From: a virus
IMG/VR virus record: IMGVR_UViG_3300010413_000112
Span: 1-32,329 of that record
DNA length: 32,329 nt
Direction: 5' to 3' (one strand)
Of this stretch, positions 8,214 through 14,714 are shown piece by piece. Every line of letters begins with the position of its first letter. Within the stretch, counting starts at the first letter, position 1. Under the pieces are notes generated by a model. It saw only the letters and a program-made list of their open reading frames with translations, did not search any database and was not told the origin of the DNA. The translations under genes and the position numbers were made by a program.

Positions 8214-9554
8214 ATGGGAAGATTGGCAAACTTGATGAGGGATTTTATCCCTCGTGATATTCCCACAGGTACGGTTGCAATAAGTGACATCTCTGTGGAG
8301 TTGGGAACAGACCCAATGGGGCAAAGAAGTCTTGACCAAGCAGATGGAAGGGAACTTGTGGGAATACCCACATCAGGAACAGAGATTTCCTTAAATGACT
8401 TTAGAGGTACAGGAACAGGGGTTAAAATTCAATCGGGTGGAGTTCACTTCACAAGCGGAGCATCCACAGGAATGAGAGTCTATGAGGTATATCCATTCAA
8501 GGCAGGGGTGGGGTGGGTTGACTGTACTGAAAACCCCACAGGGTGGACAAACATCACAAACCCTGAAAATTATGTTGACCAAGACTTTGGCACTTATGCA
8601 ACAGGAGACAGGTCAACTGACAGTGCATATGCAGGTATCATTATAGAGGACAGACTTGTGAACTCATTAAGATGTAAGTTTTCAACAGGGAATGACACAG
8701 GGGTGAGAGCAAGAGTCTATTATAAAAAGACAGGTGATACCAGTGACATATATCCAAAGACAGACTATTGGCAGAGTAATTCAGCAAACGCAGAACTTGA
8801 CCTTGAGTATGACCTCGTCACAGGTGAAGAGACAGTCCATGCCAACACAGGATGGATTGTATACAAACCAGTAACAGGTATCTCAATCACATCAGGAGAC
8901 TGGAACTATCAAGGAGCATCAGGTGGAACTTCTCAGATTGCATACACAATCACCCCTCCTGATGCCACCAATTTAGGTGTCACTTTTGAGTCAGGTAACA
9001 CAGGAGTTGTCACAGTGAACTCAGCAGGACTCATGACTGCAGTTGGGACTGGTTCAACGACAGTAACAATCAAGTCTGTGGACAATCCAAGCATAACAGA
9101 CTCAATCAATGTCAGTGTTGCACTCAATATTGCACTCAACAAAGCACACATCACAATTAGAGGAGACTCATCACAGACCGCTCCATCTGTATATGAAATA
9201 CATCCAAAGTTGAATGGTTCATGGATTGGAAAAGGAACAGTATATCAAGATGGCAACTATTTCACGCAGTTGGACAAAATAAATGACAATGACTGGAACT
9301 CCAGTGCAGATGCGGATGAGTTTTCACCAAGTACAAATATCGGTATAACATACTCAAGTGCTCCTGTGACTGAGTTGGAATACAGAGTCAATAATGAGTT
9401 CGGGGTTGGCATCTATGAGTTCCGATATAATGATACGCAACTATTGAGTAGATGGAGATGCACAAGTGAAAGTACCTATTTAAGAGTAAAATATAACTTG
9501 TTTACAGGAGCGGAAACTATCGTGGAACAGGGTTCAGGATGGTCAAAACAATAA
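8214..9554 (+). CDS. Fibre/decoration protein with a BIG2 Ig-like domain flanked by duplicated domains
   Basis: 446 aa. The start has the phage tail-protein style 'TGTVAISDIS...GTEISLNDFRGTG' (about residues 18-65). A BIG2-type Ig fold is at about 218-305: AYTITPPDATNLGVTFESGN, then GLMTAVGTGSTTVTI. On each side lies a related ~130-residue domain. Both contain V-Y-E-[VI]-x-P-x(3)-G, an acidic D-x-D stretch, and near the end Y-[DN]-L-x-TG-x-ET followed by GW. The protein probably binds host surface glycans or decorates the particle. AGGAGG lies just before the ATG. The gap to the first fibre gene is 2 nt, so the two are made together. Confidence 0.7.
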   Translation: MGRLANLMRDFIPRDIPTGTVAISDISVELGTDPMGQRSLDQADGRELVGIPTSGTEISLNDFRGTGTGVKIQSGGVHFTSGASTGMRVYEVYPFKAGVGWVDCTENPTGWTNITNPENYVDQDFGTYATGDRSTDSAYAGIIIEDRLVNSLRCKFSTGNDTGVRARVYYKKTGDTSDIYPKTDYWQSNSANAELDLEYDLVTGEETVHANTGWIVYKPVTGISITSGDWNYQGASGGTSQIAYTITPPDATNLGVTFESGNTGVVTVNSAGLMTAVGTGSTTVTIKSVDNPSITDSINVSVALNIALNKAHITIRGDSSQTAPSVYEIHPKLNGSWIGKGTVYQDGNYFTQLDKINDNDWNSSADADEFSPSTNIGITYSSAPVTELEYRVNNEFGVGIYEFRYNDTQLLSRWRCTSESTYLRVKYNLFTGAETIVEQGSGWSKQ

Positions 9555-9571
9555 TGACAAAGGAGTGTAAT

Positions 9572-9811
9572 GTGTTAATTAAAGATTTTATCAAGTTATA
9601 CCACAAGGAAGGGGTGGGAGCAGTCTTTCTCATCTTTTTTCTGTGGCAGTTTCACCTATTGTTTTCCTCACAAAGAGAGGTGAACTATTTAACGTTGGAG
9701 AAATTGGAGAAGATGAGGGATGTTCAACATGAGCATGATATTAAACTTGCTAAAGCTGACCTTATCTTGGATGTTCATGATTTTAGGATAGGGAGGTTGG
9801 AAGAAGATTGA
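9572..9811 (+). CDS. Holin-like membrane protein
   Basis: 79 aa from a GTG start, chosen because AAAGGAG lies 6 nt upstream; an ATG at 9539 would overlap the previous gene and lacks a site. Residues about 14-33 form one transmembrane segment (GVGAVFLIFFLWQFHLLF). A charged helical tail follows (REVNYLTLEKLEKMRDVQ...), likely coiled coil. A single-span protein with a coiled-coil tail in the tail region fits a class of small phage holins or spanin-like membrane proteins, but no lysin gene is in the window to support a lysis cassette. It overlaps the next gene by 4 nt. Confidence 0.5.
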   Translation: MLIKDFIKLYHKEGVGAVFLIFFLWQFHLLFSSQREVNYLTLEKLEKMRDVQHEHDIKLAKADLILDVHDFRIGRLEED

Positions 9812-10200
9812 GCAAAGGGTCAGGATATATACACAGACCAAGATTTATTGACACAGTTGTCCTTGATGTCCCAATAATTGAAGGGGAATGGACAGAGATT
9901 GCAAGAATTGAAGACAGTATAACCGCAGGAAAGTACATGCTCGGTGCATCTATAACATTTGAACTAGGTTCAGCAATAGGAAGTGAACTTTTAGTGAGAT
10001 GGTTTATAAATGGATATGAGACAGAGACTTTTCATATCGGGGTTGACAATGATATTGATACAGAATATTGGGATTATCAATTTCCTTTAGATTTACCAAG
10101 TGGAGACCTCACAATCTATGGAGAAGTGGGTTCAAGCGGAGGAGGAGTTGTTGATGGTTTGGTTGTCAGGAATAGTTTATGGGTTCACAAAATGAGGTGA
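9808..10200 (+). CDS. Small beta-rich virion protein, 130 aa
   Basis: Reads from a TTG start overlapping the previous stop (TTGA), with GGGAGG 11 nt upstream. The sequence is built of alternating strands: WTEIARIEDSITAGKYMLGA, SELLVRWFINGYETETFHIG, and PSGDLTIYGEVGSSGGG. This is the pattern of a beta-sandwich, likely a head fibre, decoration or adaptor protein. It sits between the holin-like gene and the gene for a protein with three Ig-like domains. No named family recognised. Confidence 0.55.
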   Translation: MSKGSGYIHRPRFIDTVVLDVPIIEGEWTEIARIEDSITAGKYMLGASITFELGSAIGSELLVRWFINGYETETFHIGVDNDIDTEYWDYQFPLDLPSGDLTIYGEVGSSGGGVVDGLVVRNSLWVHKMR

Positions 10201-10233
10201 TTTTATGGATGCGTATATAGGTTACAAGGCATA

Positions 10234-10263
10234 TTGAGTTACCACATCTATGGATGGTATACT
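10234..10263 (+). promoter_or_regulatory. Candidate late promoter before the Ig-domain gene
   Basis: TTGAGT at 10234-10239, 18-nt spacer, TATACT at 10258-10263. This has the same spacing as the terminator-linked promoters but no hairpin here. The ~100-nt gap 10201-10299 holds nothing else that I can see. Confidence 0.45.
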
Positions 10264-10299
10264 TAATTTGAAAAACATATAAAAACAGGAGGTTTACAC

Positions 10300-11385
10300 A
10301 TGAAGACACTATCGGTCATGAGTGAGTGGAAAGAGGCATCCACAGGGGCAACCATACTCACTAATAATGGACAGTCGCAGATATACGCAAGACCAGTTGG
10401 GGACACATCAAAAGGGGTTCGTTTGGATATTGCAGACTCAAAGTCTTTTGAAGAGGCAATGGAGGTAAAAGGTTCACTTGCAAGGAGTTATACTCAAGTC
10501 ACAGTTGATGGGAATGAGACACTCAGAGAAGATGTTGACTATTTAGTCCCCGCAAGAACTAATGATGGAAGATTGACAGAAATTACTTCACCAATAAAGT
10601 TCAAATTATATGAAGAAGATGGAGTTACACCAAATACAAGAGATATTTTCAACTTTGCTTTTCCACTTACAACAACCGCAGATGATGGTACACTTGCATG
10701 GACTGTCAGCTCAAGTGATGAGAGTATCTGCACAGTTGAAAAAATAAATGATGGGGATACAGACAATTATTTGCAAACTAGAGCAACTGCAGTTGGTATT
10801 GGAAAGTGTACTGTGACAACCACAGATGTTCTTGGAAATTCAGCAACAGTTGAACTTGAGGTGACTACTCCAAACTCAACAAGTATATCTATTACAAACA
10901 AAACAGAGCTTGAAATACCAATGTATGTTGGAGACAAACTTGCGGTTGAGACAGAAGTGCTCCCTACTGAAGCAATACAAACTCCATATATAACAATGGA
11001 AGAAGGAGACTACTTCACTGCATATGTATCAAATGGCTTAGTGGTTGCATACAAGGATGGAGTTCAAACTTTAAGAGTCAGAGACATTGTGACAGGTTTT
11101 GAGGACACCGCAACAATAACTGTGTCATCTAGCACACTTTCAGTTGACCTGACATTGGAAAACTCTACAATTGCCCCAACAGATACAACTCAAGCCTCAA
11201 CAAGTCATATTCCTGCATCTGCTCCTGTAACAATTGTTTACTCCTCGGATGATGATTTAGTTGCAACGGTGGATGCCGATACAGGACTTGTGACAGGAGT
11301 TGCGGATGGTACATGCAACATCATAGCACTTGATACAATATCAGGTCTGAGTGACTCTGAGCAATTGGAGGTTGTAACACCATAA
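10300..11385 (+). CDS. BIG2-domain structural protein
   Basis: 361 aa. The first 100 residues look like a particle-anchoring domain (MKTLSVMSEWKEASTGATIL). At least two, probably three Ig-like BIG2-type repeats follow: about 107-195 (TLAWTVSSSDESICTVEKI...GIGKCTVTTTD), 196-280 (more divergent) and 281-361 (TIVYSSDDDLVATVDADTG with VTGVADGTCNI). Such domains on virions commonly give weak binding to bacterial surfaces or mucins. AGGAGG precedes the ATG; a G/C-rich hairpin follows the stop. Its role as capsid decoration or as tail appendage cannot be told from sequence. Confidence 0.7.
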   Translation: MKTLSVMSEWKEASTGATILTNNGQSQIYARPVGDTSKGVRLDIADSKSFEEAMEVKGSLARSYTQVTVDGNETLREDVDYLVPARTNDGRLTEITSPIKFKLYEEDGVTPNTRDIFNFAFPLTTTADDGTLAWTVSSSDESICTVEKINDGDTDNYLQTRATAVGIGKCTVTTTDVLGNSATVELEVTTPNSTSISITNKTELEIPMYVGDKLAVETEVLPTEAIQTPYITMEEGDYFTAYVSNGLVVAYKDGVQTLRVRDIVTGFEDTATITVSSSTLSVDLTLENSTIAPTDTTQASTSHIPASAPVTIVYSSDDDLVATVDADTGLVTGVADGTCNIIALDTISGLSDSEQLEVVTP

Positions 11386-11395
11386 ACTAGTTAGG

Positions 11396-11419
11396 GGGGA
11401 GGGATTGCCCCTCCTCTTT
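11396..11419 (+). terminator. Hairpin after the BIG2 gene
   Basis: Stem of 8-9 bp centred on GGAGGG (398-403 of this kilobase) and CCCTCC, loop ATTGC, followed by TCTTTATC. The U-tract is short, so this may be only a partial terminator. Confidence 0.5.
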
Positions 11420-11437
11420 ATCAATAAAGGAGGATTT

Positions 11438-12001
11438 ATGTCTTTAGATAGAGGAAAAATTATTGGCTCAGTGTTAATATGGTTGGGAAATACTGACTCA
11501 TACAATGACACAGACTATGATGAGTATAAGATGGCAAACAGACTCCTAAGTGACGTTGTTAGACAAGTTATGCTCAACAGGAGACTCTTATTTAATGCGG
11601 TATCAGTTCGGTTGAATTTGGCTCAATCTGAGCCTATGGACACAGAATATAAATATAACTTACCCATAGGCTTTTTAAATCACATATCGCCATCTGAGAT
11701 GCGGATTGAAGGAAAGTATATTTTTAGCAATATTAAAAATTTAAAAATGAAATATTGTAAAAAGATAGACTTTTCTGAAATACCTGATTATATGGAGATG
11801 GTGCTTTTTTATGGATTAGCGGAAAAAATGACAACATCCTATCCACAGTATAATGAGAAAAATGCAGAGGCAAAACAAATGTTCCACGCATCAATAAAAG
11901 ATTTACAAGCAAACGAGGTATCAAATACAAGAACATATACTGAGGATTTTGACAGAACAAGAGTCAAGTCAAGTTATTCAGGACTCTTGGTTGGGAGGTA
12001 G
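11438..12001 (+). CDS. Tail tubular protein A-like (gp11-like gatekeeper)
   Basis: 187 aa, close to the size of T7 gp11 (about 196). In T7-type tails this protein makes the ring between portal and nozzle. The sequence is helical at both ends: a DYDEYKMANRLLSDVVRQVM-type helix near residue 30, and DYMEMVLFYGLAEKMTTSYP near 110, where the family has its conserved helix. The ATG at 11438 was chosen for AAAGGAGG 8 nt upstream. It is followed after 2 nt by the nozzle gene, the usual order. Direct motif support is modest; size, helix pattern and the neighbour carry the call. Confidence 0.65.
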   Translation: MSLDRGKIIGSVLIWLGNTDSYNDTDYDEYKMANRLLSDVVRQVMLNRRLLFNAVSVRLNLAQSEPMDTEYKYNLPIGFLNHISPSEMRIEGKYIFSNIKNLKMKYCKKIDFSEIPDYMEMVLFYGLAEKMTTSYPQYNEKNAEAKQMFHASIKDLQANEVSNTRTYTEDFDRTRVKSSYSGLLVGR

Positions 12002-12003
12002 TT

Positions 12004-13872
12004 ATGGGATGGAACACAATGTCCTCATGGGACTTTGGTGAGATTGGTCAAAGGTTGGATGGAAACAGAACCTCAGAACCTTTCCAAAACTCAGCAAAAG
12101 AAATATTAAATGCTTATGTGACACCTATGCAGACATTGAGGGTGTTTAAAGATTATGACAGAACTCCAATGGAGGATGCTTTAATCATAGATGTAATTGA
12201 TACAAGATATGACTTTTTTATTGTTGTTAGAGTGGACAGGGTATCTCTCATCTCTTATTCAACACTCGGAGAAATATCTGGAATTGACTACTCAGGAGGG
12301 AGGGTTGGTTTAAAGTGCAACGTCTTTGCAAATACAAGACTCGCGGTCGTTGATCAAGGAGTGACACTGTTCTTTGAGTTCACTCAAGCGGGAGATAGTA
12401 TAATCGCACTGGACTTCCTTGACCAAGTATCCCCACCACTCAGGAACAGAAGGATTGTCAGATTAGATGTCCACAGGGTTTATGAGTTGGAGGAGTTGCA
12501 ATATGATGCATCAGGAAACCCTGAGAGGGTAAAGAGAAAGACATTGGAGAAGATAGGAGATGGGCTTGTAAATCCAATCCTCACAGTGCAGGATGGAGAG
12601 GTTATCATTGAGGAAATATCAGGAAAAGTTCAAAGAATATACCAAGAGAGGATAAATACTTTTAGAGGATACAGAGCGTCTGAGTCTGAGTATGAAGGAG
12701 ACATCACAATTGATGACCTTAATGATGGAGAATTAGTCCTCAACTTTTTCTCAGGTTTTCCTGAAAGTGGTGATAATGCTCAATTTTTATTCAATAAAGG
12801 CACTGTGAGTTTTACTGAGGATGACGTAGACCAAGGTAGACAATACTATCAAATGAGTGTCCAACATGAAGGAAGAGGGAGACTCTATTATGGAGAAATG
12901 GTTGACCTTAATGGTGTCATCACATCAGTTACAACCTTTCAAAACCGATTAGTTATCACATCAGATGAGACAATTTACTTGTCAGCTATAAATGACTATA
13001 CGAATTTCACAAACTACATTGAAGAGGACTCTCCATTCTTTGTGACACCTAACCCAATATCAAACCAACAACCAATCATACGGAACACCTTTTCCTCAAG
13101 AGGTCTGTTCATAGCAACCAATAGAGGACTCTACTCAATGGGATATAATCAGGCAGTGTCTCCAAATAACCCTGCACTCGATACAATCTCAGATATGCCT
13201 TCAACTTATCAGGTGGAGATGGTGGACACCAACTTTTTCTTTATTGGAGAAGATGGGAATTTGTACTCAGTGCAAGAGATGATTGAGTCAAACACCAATA
13301 GATTATATCAATTTGTTGTTGAAAAATATGAAGTTGCATCAGGAGTTGGAGGTATTTCAACTTTCAGGATGGACAAATACAATAGACTCATCACAACAAC
13401 CACGCAGGGAGTTGTGAGGATGTATGATGTTCTTGCAACGGATGATTTTAGAAGAGTGTCCTTTGAGTTGGACTATACTGGAAAAATCTTTGGAGTGAGA
13501 GACCTGCTCATATCTCAAGGGGTCATCCACAAAGCATCAAATAGGAACAAGGAAAAAATGACTGTTGTGGTACATCAACCATCTCTGTGGACAAATACAG
13601 GTGGGAGTCTATTGAATGATAAGAAAACCAAAGTGCAAGTGGCGACAGTACAATGTATTAATCAGGGTGGGAGCTCCATTAATCAGGTATACATCAACAA
13701 CAAGAAAATTACAAACAATGAGGAACTCATGGGGAATTTGTCAGTTTACACGACAAAAGCATCCTTTGACATAAGGGATGGTTTCCCAATAGAGATTGAC
13801 ACAGGAGAGAGTACAGGAATAGTTGAGATAACTGCAATAGAATATAATACAAAAGAGGCAGGAAGATACTAA
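12004..13872 (+). CDS. Tail tubular protein B-like (gp12-like nozzle)
   Basis: 622 aa, shorter than T7 gp12 (794). It is beta-rich throughout. A family-like N-terminal region is SAKEILNAYVTPMQTLRVF, and mid-protein there is TTFQNRLVITSDETIYLSA, followed by a region (SSRGLFIATNRGLYSMGYN) resembling the beta-propeller platform of podoviral nozzles. GGGAGG in the preceding gene serves as its ribosome site. Together with the preceding ring protein it builds the short tail tube. The protein lacks about 170 residues compared with T7, and no separate cleavage or enzyme domain is visible. Confidence 0.75.
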   Translation: MGWNTMSSWDFGEIGQRLDGNRTSEPFQNSAKEILNAYVTPMQTLRVFKDYDRTPMEDALIIDVIDTRYDFFIVVRVDRVSLISYSTLGEISGIDYSGGRVGLKCNVFANTRLAVVDQGVTLFFEFTQAGDSIIALDFLDQVSPPLRNRRIVRLDVHRVYELEELQYDASGNPERVKRKTLEKIGDGLVNPILTVQDGEVIIEEISGKVQRIYQERINTFRGYRASESEYEGDITIDDLNDGELVLNFFSGFPESGDNAQFLFNKGTVSFTEDDVDQGRQYYQMSVQHEGRGRLYYGEMVDLNGVITSVTTFQNRLVITSDETIYLSAINDYTNFTNYIEEDSPFFVTPNPISNQQPIIRNTFSSRGLFIATNRGLYSMGYNQAVSPNNPALDTISDMPSTYQVEMVDTNFFFIGEDGNLYSVQEMIESNTNRLYQFVVEKYEVASGVGGISTFRMDKYNRLITTTTQGVVRMYDVLATDDFRRVSFELDYTGKIFGVRDLLISQGVIHKASNRNKEKMTVVVHQPSLWTNTGGSLLNDKKTKVQVATVQCINQGGSSINQVYINNKKITNNEELMGNLSVYTTKASFDIRDGFPIEIDTGESTGIVEITAIEYNTKEAGRY

Positions 13873-13916
13873 AAAGCAATAGTACATAAAAGGTGTAATA
13901 ATTGAGTTATCTCATT

Positions 13917-13938
13917 TAGAACTTTTTGTTCTATTTTA
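13917..13938 (+). terminator. Weak hairpin after the nozzle gene
   Basis: 6-bp stem TAGAAC/GTTCTA, loop of five T, followed by TTTTA. It lies at the start of the 215-nt gap 13873-14087, which also holds repeat copy B and a terminator-promoter module. Confidence 0.5.
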
Positions 13939-13950
13939 CATGTTTGATGT

Positions 13951-14008
13951 TACCCTGTATTTTTTGAGTTTTTCCATTCTTTAGGGGAAAGTACATTTTT
14001 TGCAGGGT
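13951..14008 (-). repeat. 58-bp palindromic repeat element, copy B (inverted)
   Basis: The reverse complement begins ACCCTGCAAAAAATG and ends ACTCAAAAAATACAGGGTA, matching copy A at 799-856 end to end without gaps, with about 8 mismatches mostly in the centre. One of the inner pairing blocks (GAGTTT) is changed to a non-pairing form, so this copy keeps its outer palindrome but less of its inner one. Confidence 0.85.
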
Positions 14009-14013
14009 TGTTG

Positions 14014-14041
14014 TGAGGAGATTGAGTTCTCCTCATTTTTT
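14014..14041 (+). terminator. Terminator before the internal virion genes
   Basis: 8-bp stem TGAGGAGA/TCTCCTCA around loop TTGAGT, followed by TTTTTT. It is the cleanest of the three terminators of this design. Confidence 0.8.
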
Positions 14042-14051
14042 AGTATATAAT
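14022..14051 (+). promoter_or_regulatory. Promoter superimposed on the terminator, upstream of the internal virion genes
   Basis: TTGAGT in the loop (14022-14027), 18-nt spacer, TATAAT at 14046-14051. It would start transcription about 30 nt before the ATG at 14088. Confidence 0.6.
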
Positions 14052-14087
14052 ATAAGCAAAGATAAGGTATAAAAGGAGGTATTACTA

Positions 14088-14714
14088 ATGTCGCTCGTTT
14101 TGTTAGGAATAAGAGCAGGGGTCTCAGGGACTCAGGCACTAATGCAAATGAGGTCAGCAAAAGACCAAAAGAAGATGATGCAATATACAAGAGACAGACA
14201 GTTGCAGATGATAGACAAGGGGACAAGTAGAAAATTAAATGCTATGCAGGAAAATTACCTTATGAGTTTGAGAGATACCAACTCAGCATATGCAACTAGT
14301 GTTGGAGCATTGTCGAGAGAGTATGACAAGGCAAGGTCACAAAGTGCAGTTGCAACCTCAGTCAATCCCAATGTCAATATCGCAAACTCATCTCATTACA
14401 TTGATGGACTTCAGGCGGTTTCGGATGAGTATACCGCAACTGTGACAAGAGCAGGAGCAACACTCAAGGACAATGCTCACAGGATGAGCAGAATGAATGT
14501 TGAGAAAAGAATGGGAACTTTGACTCAAGCGGAGCAAAAGAGGTTAGATGTTCAATTGGATTATGATACCAAAATACATGCACTAGACAAACAAACTCAG
14601 GGAGCAATATTTCAAGCAGGAGCATCCATGTTAAACTTTGGAGTTGCAAGGAATACATCAAACCTTCTTGCACTTGATAATGAATTGAGAAAAAGAAGGA
14701 GGCTCGGATTATAA
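14088..14714 (+). CDS. Internal virion protein, gp14-like
   Basis: 208 aa, near the size of T7 gp14 (196), which forms part of the ejection channel in the outer membrane. The first 20 residues are Gly/Ala/Leu-rich and may insert in a membrane (MSLVLLGIRAGVSGTQAL). Then come long charged helices (SAKDQKKMMQYTRDRQLQM, EYDKARSQ) and a second small hydrophobic stretch near 185 (GAIFQAGASMLNFGVA). It ends LRKRRRLGL, whose codons also carry the AAGGAGG for the next gene. Coupled by a 1-nt overlap to the large internal protein. Call made from size, composition and order. Confidence 0.6.
   Translation: MSLVLLGIRAGVSGTQALMQMRSAKDQKKMMQYTRDRQLQMIDKGTSRKLNAMQENYLMSLRDTNSAYATSVGALSREYDKARSQSAVATSVNPNVNIANSSHYIDGLQAVSDEYTATVTRAGATLKDNAHRMSRMNVEKRMGTLTQAEQKRLDVQLDYDTKIHALDKQTQGAIFQAGASMLNFGVARNTSNLLALDNELRKRRRLGL

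Noticed and set aside
13902-13931. TTGAGT at 13902-13907 as another late promoter
   Set aside because: No TATAAT-like box occurs 17-18 nt downstream; the sequence there is TTGTTC.
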